A stretch of 64,000 nucleotides of DNA from Clostridiales bacterium (GTDB lineage Bacteria; Bacillota; Clostridia; Oscillospirales; Acutalibacteraceae): the NCBI GenBank assembly GCA_022801595.1, contig JAAWSO010000003.1, forward strand, positions 1 to 64,000. The letters are read 5' to 3'. Made by a program: the position numbers and the translations under genes. This document shows, piece by piece, positions 17,681 through 26,670 of the stretch (positions are counted from its first letter, which is position 1; every line of letters starts with the position of its first letter). The notes below the pieces were generated by a model. It saw only the letters and a list, made by a program, of their open reading frames with translations. It was not told the DNA's origin and searched no databases.

Positions 17681-18080
17681 GATCCTTCCGTCCTCCGATC
17701 CGCTCAAAATAAAAGCCGTCATCCCGCAAAAGCCCAGCGGCCCTGGCTCTGGCGTCATCCCAGATCTTCCGGGCCAAATCCAGGTTTCCGCTTTTCTGGG
17801 AAACCTTCATGTCTCCCAAGGACACTTCTTCCCCTCCTGCCGCCCCTTCAATCAAGGCGTATTGATAAAACGCCAGGGCGGCCGCAGCGGCAAACAAAAG
17901 ATTTTCCCGTTCCGGGGTGGGCTCCTCCTCCTTTGGACGAAGTTGGGACGCAATCTGAAACCAAGCGTCCTGGCACAAAATTTTCCATCTCTCCCCGTCC
18001 TCCTCAGATAGCTGGGACAACAGAAGAAACCGCTGGAAGATAAAATCCAAGGGGCCCAGCCCTTCCTCCTGCTCAATCAT
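17658..18080 (-). CDS. Phage gp6-like head-tail connector protein
   Basis: 140-residue, mostly helical acidic protein directly after the major capsid gene, the place of the gp6/XkdH-type adaptor that docks the portal to the tail. Helices such as LLFAAAAALAFYQYALIEG and KIWDDARARAAGLLRD fit this fold. Start and stop overlap with the capsid gene (8 bases) show translational coupling. Family assignment is by position and helix pattern only. Confidence 0.6.
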   Translation of the reverse strand: MIEQEEGLGPLDFIFQRFLLLSQLSEEDGERWKILCQDAWFQIASQLRPKEEEPTPERENLLFAAAAALAFYQYALIEGAAGGEEVSLGDMKVSQKSGNLDLARKIWDDARARAAGLLRDDGFYFERIGGRKDHGDQASD

Positions 18081-19074
18081 AATTGGCCGCCTGGACCGCG
18101 TCCGCAAAAATCTTGGAGAAACCGGCAATGGTACTAATGGCGGCTCGCTCCATTTGGCGGTCGATCAGCTTATCATAATCGGTCACAATATCCCCAGCCT
18201 GTACCATTTCCAACGCGCAGTTCTTGTCCAGTCCCAAAATCAGCTTATCAGTCAGGGATGGCACATGAATCAAATTCGCGCCCAAAGGAGTAGCCAGCTT
18301 TCCGGTACCTTGGAAGTTCAGGCCTGCCGTGGCGTCCTGAAACTCCGCAATCGCCAACAAATCCTTCATGGTTTCGGTGGAAGCCAGGATGGTATTCAGC
18401 TCATAGGGAGAAACGGCGCCCCACAAATTTACCATATCCCCATAGGTCGGTTTTCCGGCCAGCTTGGTTGGTGCGACCGCATTGTCGTTGCCGTCGCCAT
18501 TGACCAGAACGTCCACCGCGTCCTTCATCAGCTCCCGTGCGATGTCCGCGCCGATCTGCCGCAACGTCACCGTAAACAAGTCCAGCTTATGAAAACGCAG
18601 GGCTTCGTAAGAAGAGGCCAGAATCCGGCCTCGTTTTTTCAGGGACACCAGGTTTTTCTGGTTGGAAATGGTGGTTTGGGGCAGCAAACCGCCCTCGGTC
18701 ACTGGATCGCCGGCTTCCTCGGAAACCGATGCGGCAATGGTGCGGTAATCCATCGCGTTCACCTTGGTCAAGGTAGCGATCACACCAGGAATCTGATTGG
18801 CTCGCTCCATGCCCTGGCGTACTGCCCGGGCCACATATTCCGGGAACAAAGCGGCGCTGTCGCCGCTTTGGAAAAACCGCTCCACCACATCGGAATTTTC
18901 TCCCCCCACTTTAATGTCAAACCGCTTCAATTGACGCTGATAAGCGTCCAATCCAGCCAGATCGGTATTTTCATATTGTCCGGAAGGGTCCATCTCCTCC
19001 AGCGCCTGGGTAAAGGTTTTTCCGCCAATTCCATACATGCCTTTTTCCAACTTGATTGAATCGTAATATGCCAT
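18073..19074 (-). CDS. Phage major capsid protein (XkdG-like)
   Basis: 333-residue protein beginning MAYYDSIKLEKGMYG. The pattern with an N-terminal helix, a segment FFQSGDSAALFPEYVARAVR, a central SLKKRGRILASSYEALRF and the helical spine fits the XkdG major head protein of PBSX. It follows the protease/scaffold gene by 15 bases and has AGGAGG 8 bases before its ATG. Intact reading frame of expected length. Confidence 0.85.
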   Translation of the reverse strand: MAYYDSIKLEKGMYGIGGKTFTQALEEMDPSGQYENTDLAGLDAYQRQLKRFDIKVGGENSDVVERFFQSGDSAALFPEYVARAVRQGMERANQIPGVIATLTKVNAMDYRTIAASVSEEAGDPVTEGGLLPQTTISNQKNLVSLKKRGRILASSYEALRFHKLDLFTVTLRQIGADIARELMKDAVDVLVNGDGNDNAVAPTKLAGKPTYGDMVNLWGAVSPYELNTILASTETMKDLLAIAEFQDATAGLNFQGTGKLATPLGANLIHVPSLTDKLILGLDKNCALEMVQAGDIVTDYDKLIDRQMERAAISTIAGFSKIFADAVQAANYD

Positions 19075-19089
19075 GGTAATATCCTCCTG

Positions 19090-20079
19090 TTATATCTGAA
19101 ATTCCTGATTGTGGGATTTTGCGTTCCCCGCTTCCATTCCATCACGAGCCAACTGGGGCCTGATCGGCAACATCGCACCGGCTTTTTCGGTGAACGCCTC
19201 CTGAAACGCCCGCAAATCCGCCAGGCTCATAGCGCCGGCTACCCGCTCCATCACGTCGGACGAAATTTCCGGCTGCACCAACCGGGACAATTTCAGCACC
19301 TGCCGGGTCACCTCCGCCCGGTATTCCTTGCCCTGCTGGGCCAGTTCGTCCAATTGGGCCAGGTAGTCCAAAAGCTGCCGCGCCGCATCCTTGCTCAATA
19401 CGAACTCCGTATCTGACCGCCTCATCTCCTTGAGAACCTGTTCCACCGTACCGAATTCTTTTTCTTGAAAAAAACTTTTGATCACGCCAGCTTCCCGTTG
19501 GGCAGGCACCGCCACAAAGGACCATTCATAAGCGTCCGACGGCTCGCTGAGCACATCGTGGCAAACCTGCTCCTTACCATGCACCGAATAGGTCTTCCCC
19601 TTCTGATGCTTGCAGGACTGCCTCCCCCGCTGTGCCCCGCAAATGGAACATTCCCGCCGGGAAACCGAGCACCCAACGCTGACTTCCTTTTTGATTCCGC
19701 TGTCAATCTCTAAGATCAAGGGCTCCTGTTTTTCGCTGCGTGGCAAATAGGCCTTGGCCACTAGCCGGGTGTAGGGTTCTCCCGCCATGGTTTTGCGTTC
19801 CAGATCGGTTTCCAGGCTGGTGTCAAAAATCCGCGCCGCCTGGTTTTCCGATTTTGGAGCATGGTCAAAAATCCCAGTTTTCCCCAAAAACAGCTCCTTG
19901 AGCTTCTCCAGAGCCGGAATACTGAACCGCTCCAGATCCCGGTCTACCTCATTGTCACAAAGCGCCACCGAAAAGGTATACACCTCCCCAGCTTCCATCG
20001 GCCGCCGAGTATAGCGGTTAATTCGCTCCAAATCCTCCTCCGAAACCGAGGAAATTCCTTTGATCACCATACCGTTCAT
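19090..20079 (-). CDS. XkdF-like prohead protease / scaffold protein
   Basis: 329 residues. The first 200 hold the pattern of XkdF/prohead serine protease-like proteins (DRDLERFSIPALEKLKELFLGK, HAPKSENQAARIF, EWSFVAVPAQREAGV), and a CSICG/C..H cluster may bind metal. The C-terminal 120 residues are helical and charged, as in scaffolds. It begins within the portal stop (ATGA). Catalytic residues could not be assigned with confidence. Confidence 0.75.
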   Translation of the reverse strand: MNGMVIKGISSVSEEDLERINRYTRRPMEAGEVYTFSVALCDNEVDRDLERFSIPALEKLKELFLGKTGIFDHAPKSENQAARIFDTSLETDLERKTMAGEPYTRLVAKAYLPRSEKQEPLILEIDSGIKKEVSVGCSVSRRECSICGAQRGRQSCKHQKGKTYSVHGKEQVCHDVLSEPSDAYEWSFVAVPAQREAGVIKSFFQEKEFGTVEQVLKEMRRSDTEFVLSKDAARQLLDYLAQLDELAQQGKEYRAEVTRQVLKLSRLVQPEISSDVMERVAGAMSLADLRAFQEAFTEKAGAMLPIRPQLARDGMEAGNAKSHNQEFQI

Positions 20080-21248
20080 GGTTCTTCCTCCTGTTTTAAT
20101 GTCTGTTCAATTTGAGCAGCCTGGGCGTTTTTCAGACGGGCGTCCGCCAAATCCACCTCATCCTGCAAGGTAATGTTATCCCAGCAAATGGTAAACTGGG
20201 GTTCCCATCCCTGCAACGCCAGCCAAAACCGGCAAATCCGCCCAATTGCTGGATTGAGTAGCCGCCGGTAACTTTCCAGCTCGCTGGTGAGAATGTCCGC
20301 CTGCTGACTGGACATCCGCTCCGTGGACGACCAGGACAACCCCAGCAAAAACGGCGGGATTCCCAGCTTGGCCACAATCTGCTCCAGCATTTGCCGAACT
20401 GGAACCTCGCTGTCCAAAATCTGGTTATCCGAACCGATCACCCGGATATTCACATCCCCCACCGCCACAAAATCGCTGACGCTCTCCCCTGGCTGCATGG
20501 CGCGGCTCCATTCCTCCGCGATCTGCTGGGCCCGCTCTTTGGCATAGGCCCGGTCGGCGCTGTCGCTGGACGGTTTATACGTCACCGCAAAGCGAAGGTT
20601 GCCCAGCCGCTCCCAGTTCACCCCAATGGAATGATAAATCTTCATCAGAATACCGCTGACAAAGGGCAGCCCGCTCAACACCGACACCCCAGGCCCGCTT
20701 CCGTGAGGCGGGTTCATAGCGGCGGTCAGCACCAGCTCTGGATAAGGTACTGGAACCGGATCTCCGTCGGATGTTTTCCGGCAAACGGTCAAATTCAAAG
20801 GGGAATCGATTCGCTGAAACTCCACCTCGTCCAAATCCACATTATAAAGCGCGCCCACGCTGCGTCCATCTCCGGTGAGGACGATTTCTCCCACCGCCGT
20901 ACCATAAGTCAATAACTGATCAAAATACCCGCTGATAAAATTCTGAATCCCATACTGGCACCCATTGACCTTCACCGTTTGGAGAAAATCATTCAGTTCC
21001 TGTTCCGCCTGGGGATTGGGGCAATGGACTTGGAATTCCCCAATCAGCCGGAGCAGTTTATGAATCGCCGCGTCAATAATGGGCACCGTAAAACGCAGGG
21101 AACGATAAAGCTGCCGCTCTGCCGCTCCCATAAATCCAGACGGAAGCCATCCATGAAACGGCGGCTCCAAACGGTGGCGCGGATTCGCCGTTTGGACTGG
21201 GGCCAACTCTGGCTCCGGCTTTCCCCGTTGCTTTTGAAATAATTTCAT
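20076..21248 (-). CDS. Phage portal protein (XkdE-like)
   Basis: 390-residue portal protein; the portal ring is the DNA gate of the head. The sequence has typical family segments: AIHKLLRLIGEF near the start, GTAVGEIVLTGDGRSVGALYNVD, and GIPPFLLGLSWSSTERMSSQQADIL in the C-terminal half. The start at 21248 (AAGGAGGA 5 bases before) forms an ATGA with the terminase stop; the longer open frame upstream lies inside the terminase gene. Confidence 0.88.
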   Translation of the reverse strand: MKLFQKQRGKPEPELAPVQTANPRHRLEPPFHGWLPSGFMGAAERQLYRSLRFTVPIIDAAIHKLLRLIGEFQVHCPNPQAEQELNDFLQTVKVNGCQYGIQNFISGYFDQLLTYGTAVGEIVLTGDGRSVGALYNVDLDEVEFQRIDSPLNLTVCRKTSDGDPVPVPYPELVLTAAMNPPHGSGPGVSVLSGLPFVSGILMKIYHSIGVNWERLGNLRFAVTYKPSSDSADRAYAKERAQQIAEEWSRAMQPGESVSDFVAVGDVNIRVIGSDNQILDSEVPVRQMLEQIVAKLGIPPFLLGLSWSSTERMSSQQADILTSELESYRRLLNPAIGRICRFWLALQGWEPQFTICWDNITLQDEVDLADARLKNAQAAQIEQTLKQEEEP

Positions 21249-22519
21249 CCTATCCTCCTTCCTCTCCATCCGGCAGGACGGCGGGGAGCAGCCAGAGCGA
21301 TCAGCCCATCTTCCTCCCCCTGCAAAATCGTCGCCACAAAATACCGGATGTCATCCATCGCATGATCATTTTCCTTGATTGGCGCATCCCTGCTTCGGTC
21401 GTCGTTCCAGCGATACAGCCCAAATTCCCGCATACTATAAATACAGTTGCGGCAAATCCGAATGTCCCCTTGCTTCAGCGCTACCCCAACCTGCCGGATT
21501 CCATCCACCACTTGGTTGCGGGCAGGAACGGTTCGGAATTTTCCATGCCGGCGGATCACGGTCAAAAAGCTGGCGGCGGATGGATCGACCACCACGCAGT
21601 CAACCGATTTCCCATGAGCCAACGCCTCTAGCTGCTGATAATGTTCCTCATCGGTGCGGGAAGCCCCAGCCTGTCGGGAATCGTAATAGTACTCCTCCAC
21701 CCGGTACCAATGATCGCCAAACTTTCCCCACAATCCAAAGGAAGACGGATTGACCGTGCCATAGTCGCAGGAAATCACATACCGTTCTCCCATTCCCTGC
21801 GGCGCATCCCAAGCCTGCTGCGGGGTCATAAACGGATATACCAAGCCTTGGGCAGCCGTCCATTCCCCCAGGATGAACCGTTGATAAAAGGTTCCAGAAT
21901 ACAGCCGCTCATACCGCTGCCGGACAGCCGGAGAAAGGGAAGGATTATCGTCCATGGTAAAGTGGAAATACCGGGCCTGCTTCTCCTGGGCCTGCGAAAT
22001 CCACTCCTGATAAAACCAATGGTTGGGGCTTTCCGGGTTGCAGTTAAACCAAAACTTGGCGCCCTCCACCGAGCAGCGGGCCAAGGCTTGTTCCACAAAG
22101 GAGCGGGGCATCAAGGCCACCTCGTCCAGAAGCACGCCGGATAAGGTCATCCCCTGAATCAACGCGGAAGACCCTTCATCCTTTCCGCCAAAGAGATAAA
22201 ACCGGTTTTTCTGTTTTCCCAGGCTGATATCCAAATAATTCTCAGAAAACACAGCCCGGCAAACAAATCCCAAACCTTGGAGCAGTTCCATCAGGGAACG
22301 GATCACATTCCGCTTGAGCGACCGGATGGTTTTCCCGCAAAACGCGAAGGTATGCCCGTCAAACCGGTAAAACGCCCATAGGACAAAAGAAAGCCCCATA
22401 CACATGGTTTTTCCACTGCGCACCGCGCCGTCGCAGATCACTGCGTGATAGGGCGAATGGGAATCAAACCACCAGCACAGAACCTCCATCTGCTTTTTGG
22501 AAAACGACAGCGCCGTCAT
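21245..22519 (-). CDS. Phage terminase large subunit (XtmB-like)
   Basis: 424-residue packaging motor. Walker A is CDGAVRSGKT near residues 28-37, Walker B is GVLLDEVALM near 130, and the C-terminal nuclease domain has ISCDYGTVNP near 250 and a later acidic VDPSAASFL. All are intact, so the enzyme could be active. ATGA overlaps on both sides tie it to the small subunit and portal. Confidence 0.93.
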   Translation of the reverse strand: MTALSFSKKQMEVLCWWFDSHSPYHAVICDGAVRSGKTMCMGLSFVLWAFYRFDGHTFAFCGKTIRSLKRNVIRSLMELLQGLGFVCRAVFSENYLDISLGKQKNRFYLFGGKDEGSSALIQGMTLSGVLLDEVALMPRSFVEQALARCSVEGAKFWFNCNPESPNHWFYQEWISQAQEKQARYFHFTMDDNPSLSPAVRQRYERLYSGTFYQRFILGEWTAAQGLVYPFMTPQQAWDAPQGMGERYVISCDYGTVNPSSFGLWGKFGDHWYRVEEYYYDSRQAGASRTDEEHYQQLEALAHGKSVDCVVVDPSAASFLTVIRRHGKFRTVPARNQVVDGIRQVGVALKQGDIRICRNCIYSMREFGLYRWNDDRSRDAPIKENDHAMDDIRYFVATILQGEEDGLIALAAPRRPAGWRGRRIG

Positions 22520-22848
22520 GAAGGTTCCGCCTCCTGCCGCTCCAGAATCCGGGCGTTTTCTTCCAAGGCCTGATAAAAGGGCAAAAGCCGCTCCCGGTCA
22601 TCGTCCTCCTGCTCACAAAATTCCTTTAGGCATTGCAGCGCCTCCATCCGGTCCACAAACTTGATTTCCATCCCTCCGCCTTTTGGCCGCCGCACCTCCG
22701 CCACCGAAAACAGGTTCAGCCGCCGCAGGGTGCGCATATCCGGGTCCTCGCAGAACAAAAGCCGGATCGCGTCGTTGACGCTTCCAAAGGCCAGTTGCTC
22801 CAAGCCTTCCCGAATCCGCCTTCGGATTTCTTTCTTTTCTTCGTCCAT
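22516..22848 (-). CDS. Phage terminase small subunit-like protein
   Basis: 110 residues, the first gene of the phage cluster, ending in an ATGA overlap with the large subunit. The central AIRLLF helix and EVRRPKGGGMEIKFVDRMEALQCL segment resemble the C-terminal half of XtmA-type small subunits, while the N-terminal DNA-binding part is short. GGAGG lies 7 bases before the ATG. No promoter is evident between it and the htrA terminator. Confidence 0.65.
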   Translation of the reverse strand: MDEEKKEIRRRIREGLEQLAFGSVNDAIRLLFCEDPDMRTLRRLNLFSVAEVRRPKGGGMEIKFVDRMEALQCLKEFCEQEDDDRERLLPFYQALEENARILERQEAEPS

Positions 22849-22910
22849 TTCTTTTCCTCCTTCCCTTCAGCCATTGGAACCAAACCCTATGATTTTGCCG
22901 CGAAAAAGGA

Positions 22911-22952
22911 AACAAAAGAAAAAAGCCGCAAAAGAATCGCTTCTTTCACAGC
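22911..22952 (-). terminator. Terminator after htrA
   Basis: On the minus strand a 12-bp stem GCTGTGAAAGAA / TTCTTTTGCGGC (three G-T pairs) closes on a GCGA tetraloop and is followed by TTTTTTCTTTTG. It separates htrA from the phage cluster. Confidence 0.85.
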
Positions 22953-22967
22953 TTTTTTCTTAAAAAA

Positions 22968-24863
22968 TTAATTTTGCAGTTCACCCTGGTCGGCCAATAA
23001 GGAAATGGTCACTTCCAAATCCCCTTGCCCTTCCCGATACAGCGTTAAGGTAACTTCATCCCCCGGCTGATACTCCAGCAGCAGATCGTCCAAATCATCC
23101 ATCGAGGACACAGTTTCCCCGTCCAGCCCAGTAATGATGTCCTCCACCCGGGCGCCCGCCTTTTTCAGCGGGCTGTCGCTGGCCAGGTTGACAATCAGAA
23201 CCCCCTGGGGCACGCCTTGGCCCTGAGCCTGTTGCGCCGTAATGGTCATGCCGGTGATGCCCATCCGCACCCGTCCTTTCACATAACCGTAGCGGATTAA
23301 GCTTTCAATGATTGATTTGGCCTTGTTAATCTCAATGGAAAAGCCCATGCCCTCATAATTTTCCAGGCTGATCTTGGCGGAGTTAATCCCCACCACCTGG
23401 CCATACATGTTGACCAAAGCCCCGCCGGAATTACCCGGATTAATGGCAGCGTCGGTCTGGATGTAAGTCATCCCGTGGGCGGATTGGTATTGAATCTGAC
23501 GGTTCAAGGCGGACACAATGCCGCGGGTCAGGGTGCCGGAAAAATCCAGGCTGCGGGGATTGCCGATGGCAAACACCCAATCCCCTACGGACAGCGCATC
23601 GGAAGAGCCAAACTCCACTGCGGTCAGGCCCTGCGCCTCAATTTTCAAAACCGCCAGGTCGGAGGTGCGGTCATAGCCCACCACCACCGCCTCATGCTCG
23701 GTTTTGTTGCTCAGCACCACATGGACCTTGCTGTCCCGGGAATAGCCGATCACATGGGCATTGGTCAGGATATAGCCGTCGGAAGTCACAATCATACCGG
23801 AGGCCATGGAGATCTTCTCCTGGCCGGACTGGGAAATCTCCGCCACAACGCCCACAATCGCTGGCTCCACCTTCCGGTAAATATCCTTTGGCTCCATTTC
23901 CTGTTGGGCTGGCGGAAGGAGCGCAATCCCAGGAAAATCCGGGTTGGTTTGATTGCCCACTGTGTTATCCATCGGTGTTTGCCCTTGGTTTTCCGAGGAA
24001 GAATTGGAATCTTCCCTTCCTTGGGAGGAACTGGAAGAGGAAGAAGGGCGGGGGATCTCCGGCGCATGCTGCCGGTTTATAGAGAAAACGATGCCCCAAA
24101 TCAGAAAGCCCAGCACAAAAATAGATGCCAAGCCAATCATAATGCCGATAAACGCCTTCATCCCTTTGTTCATGGGCTGGGGCGGCTGGCCGTTATAGGG
24201 GGTATAATCCGAATACCCAGCCGGGTCGTACCAAGGCTGCTGAGGCGGCGGATAGGCACCATAGTAAGGGTCCTGATAGGGCGGCTGGCCCTGGTTGCCA
24301 GGATAGGGAGGGGGCGGATATCCTCCGTAGGGCGGATACCCATAGGGAGGCTGACCTGGCGGCGTTTCCCACCCAGCCCCCGGCTCTTGTCCCCACATCG
24401 GAGGCTGGGAAGCCTCCTGCTCGCCGCGGCAAGCCCCTGCCTGCTGAGTCTCGCTTTGGGACGGTGTTTCTGCGGTTTCATGTTCTGGCCCCGCTGCTTC
24501 CGATTGGGTTTTCGCCGTCGCCTCCTCCGGATTTTTGCCTTTCTGAGGCTCTCCGTCAGGCATATCCGACTGCGCTTCCTCAGCGTCTGGGAAACCCGGC
24601 TGCTCCCCAGTTGGATCGGCCCCTTCCCCAGCCGGAACCGTTTCCCGACGAGATTCATCCGGGCCAGGCTGGGCTTGGGCTGCCTCATCCAGATCTGGGG
24701 AAGCATCCGCCTCAAGGGATTCTTTCGCTTCCACGGGCGGGACATGCTCTCCATCCCCATCATCCGGCTCCTTTGGGGCTAAAGAAAAGGGCTCGTCTTT
24801 CGGAGCCTCTTTTTCTTCTTTCGGCTCCGGCTGGCTTTTCTGATTCCATGGATACTCGCTCAT
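22968..24863 (-). CDS. HtrA/DegP-type membrane-anchored serine protease
   Basis: 631 residues. A long acidic N-terminal cytoplasmic part (about 1-185) changes to a PYGYPPYGG-rich tail and then a membrane helix (about 205-230). The trypsin-like domain follows with the triad H near 369 (TNAHVIG), D near 400 (SDLAVLKI) and S near 477 (GNSGGAL), then one PDZ domain (about 530-625). Such proteases degrade misfolded extracytoplasmic proteins. The start at 24863 follows AAAGGAT by 5 bases. It is the third gene behind the response regulator and kinase, as in Firmicute systems where HtrA is the output of envelope stress signalling. Confidence 0.92.
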   Translation of the reverse strand: MSEYPWNQKSQPEPKEEKEAPKDEPFSLAPKEPDDGDGEHVPPVEAKESLEADASPDLDEAAQAQPGPDESRRETVPAGEGADPTGEQPGFPDAEEAQSDMPDGEPQKGKNPEEATAKTQSEAAGPEHETAETPSQSETQQAGACRGEQEASQPPMWGQEPGAGWETPPGQPPYGYPPYGGYPPPPYPGNQGQPPYQDPYYGAYPPPQQPWYDPAGYSDYTPYNGQPPQPMNKGMKAFIGIMIGLASIFVLGFLIWGIVFSINRQHAPEIPRPSSSSSSSQGREDSNSSSENQGQTPMDNTVGNQTNPDFPGIALLPPAQQEMEPKDIYRKVEPAIVGVVAEISQSGQEKISMASGMIVTSDGYILTNAHVIGYSRDSKVHVVLSNKTEHEAVVVGYDRTSDLAVLKIEAQGLTAVEFGSSDALSVGDWVFAIGNPRSLDFSGTLTRGIVSALNRQIQYQSAHGMTYIQTDAAINPGNSGGALVNMYGQVVGINSAKISLENYEGMGFSIEINKAKSIIESLIRYGYVKGRVRMGITGMTITAQQAQGQGVPQGVLIVNLASDSPLKKAGARVEDIITGLDGETVSSMDDLDDLLLEYQPGDEVTLTLYREGQGDLEVTISLLADQGELQN

Positions 24864-24936
24864 AAAACATCCTTTCCAGATCAATCTTCATCTTCTATCG
24901 GTAAGCATATGGGAAAAGCCCAGATTCTATTCCAAA

Positions 24937-26595
24937 TCACGAATCCTTGGCCTGGGGATCGGGCTTTGTTTCCGCGTCCACCACTTGGTCGGTAATGTCT
25001 ACAATCGCGGTTGGGCTGGCCTTTTCCTCTCCCACAATTTCCGGCTCCACCTTTTCAATGGTCTGCACCACTTCCACTTTGCCGGGCTTGCCATTTTTCA
25101 TCAAGGATTTCGGCTTGGCGTTTTTCTTGTCCTTTCCGTCCTTATCGCCAAGGTCGGGCAGCCAGAATTCAAATTGGGTATATTCATTTTCCACGCTGGT
25201 AACGCTGATGTCGCCGCCGTGAAGCTTGATGATGGTCTTAACAATATAAAGCCCCAGTCCCATGCCGTTTTTATCCTGGCTGCGGGACTTATCGGTTTTA
25301 TAAAAACGGTCAAAGATCATCCCCACCTCGTCGGCTGGAATGCCAGGCCCGCTGTTTTTGATGGTCACCACATGGCGGTCGGCCTGCTCCCGAATTAAAA
25401 TCTCAATGTAACCGTCCCGATTGGTAAACTTCACTGCGTTTTCCAACAAGTTATAAAGCACTTGATGGATCATATCAGGGTCGCCGTCCACAAAATCCGG
25501 CTCACAATTTTCCAGCCCCCGGATTTCAATGTTTTTGTCTTCAATATTCTTTTCAAAGGAAAGCAAGGCAATAAAAATGGTATTGCTCAAATCAAACCGG
25601 GCAGACCGCAACTTTAGCTCGCCGCTGTCGATTTTGGAGAGGTCCAACATGGTTTTGACCAGACGGGATAACCGTTTGACCTCCTGGGAGACAATATTTA
25701 GATAGTAATTTTCCTTTTCTTTTGGGATCGTCCCATCCAAAATTCCGTCAATAAACCCAGCGATGGTGGTCATGGGGGTTTTCAGCTCATGGGAAACATT
25801 GGCGATAAAGTTCCGGTTCATGCTTTCGCTGGCGGAAAGGGTTTCCGCCATGTTGTTGAACGCCTGGGCCAAATGGCCAATTTCGTCATTGCTGCACACC
25901 TCAACCCGGACCGAAAAGTCCCCAGCGCCAAAGGAGTGGGCAGCCGAAGCCATTTTCCGCAAGGGTTGGGCCAGCTTGTAGGAAAAAATCCAAACAATGC
26001 CGAAGGAAATCATAAAGGCCGCAATGCCGGACAGCAGAAACATTTTAATCGCTTCCTCTCGGAACACGGCCAAGGTGCCCAAGTCGGACACCGCGAACAC
26101 GGCGCCAATGCTGACGACCTCCCCTTGGTCGCTGGTCACGTTGATCGGTACGCCCACCACGTAGCATTTCCGAGGATATTTTTCCCCTAAGGTGCTCATT
26201 TCGTTGTATTGCCCATTGAGAGCCTGGCTGATAATGCCAGCGGAAATCGGGGTGTCCGCCGGATGCATATCGTTGCTGTAGTAGTGGAGAAGCTGGGCGC
26301 CCTCCACATCTGTCACAATAATATCCGCGTCTACATTGTCGGAAAAAGCCCCGACAAAGGTCTGCATTTTCGCAATGCCGGTCTTATCCAGCCGGTACTC
26401 GTTATTTTCTTCTTTAATCACGCTGGTGGACACAATGCTCGCCACTCCTTGGGCGTTCTGCTTCAGCAGCTCCCGTTTTTCCGTCTGCCAATAGCGGGAG
26501 ATAAACACCACCATCACCGTGCCAAGAAATACGAAACTGACCACAATAATCAGAGAAGTAATACTCAAATATTTTTTAAACAGGGTTCTTGCCAT
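24937..26595 (-). CDS. Sensor histidine kinase
   Basis: 552-residue two-component kinase. Helix 1 (about 13-33) and helix 2 (about 185-207) enclose an extracytoplasmic sensor of about 150 residues; a HAMP domain follows, then the phospho-acceptor His in VSHELKTPM near 269, N box NLLENAVKF near 385, and G boxes GPGIP and GMGLGLYIV near 445. The C-terminal 75 residues are a charged, low-complexity tail beyond the ATPase domain, unusual for the family. AAAGGAG lies before the ATG. It pairs with the upstream regulator. The signal is not known; the downstream htrA suggests envelope stress. Confidence 0.93.
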   Translation of the reverse strand: MARTLFKKYLSITSLIIVVSFVFLGTVMVVFISRYWQTEKRELLKQNAQGVASIVSTSVIKEENNEYRLDKTGIAKMQTFVGAFSDNVDADIIVTDVEGAQLLHYYSNDMHPADTPISAGIISQALNGQYNEMSTLGEKYPRKCYVVGVPINVTSDQGEVVSIGAVFAVSDLGTLAVFREEAIKMFLLSGIAAFMISFGIVWIFSYKLAQPLRKMASAAHSFGAGDFSVRVEVCSNDEIGHLAQAFNNMAETLSASESMNRNFIANVSHELKTPMTTIAGFIDGILDGTIPKEKENYYLNIVSQEVKRLSRLVKTMLDLSKIDSGELKLRSARFDLSNTIFIALLSFEKNIEDKNIEIRGLENCEPDFVDGDPDMIHQVLYNLLENAVKFTNRDGYIEILIREQADRHVVTIKNSGPGIPADEVGMIFDRFYKTDKSRSQDKNGMGLGLYIVKTIIKLHGGDISVTSVENEYTQFEFWLPDLGDKDGKDKKNAKPKSLMKNGKPGKVEVVQTIEKVEPEIVGEEKASPTAIVDITDQVVDAETKPDPQAKDS

Positions 26596-26670
26596 GCAAC
26601 TGCTCCTTTCTGAAAAATTGGTAGCCGGTTACTGCCATGAGCCCAGAATTCCGGTTGGCTCATCCCAGGC

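Noticed and set aside
24050..24870. Possible repeat or recombination-prone tract in the 5' half of htrA
   Set aside because: The PYG-rich codons form irregular protein repeats, not exact DNA repeats; explained by the coding sequence.
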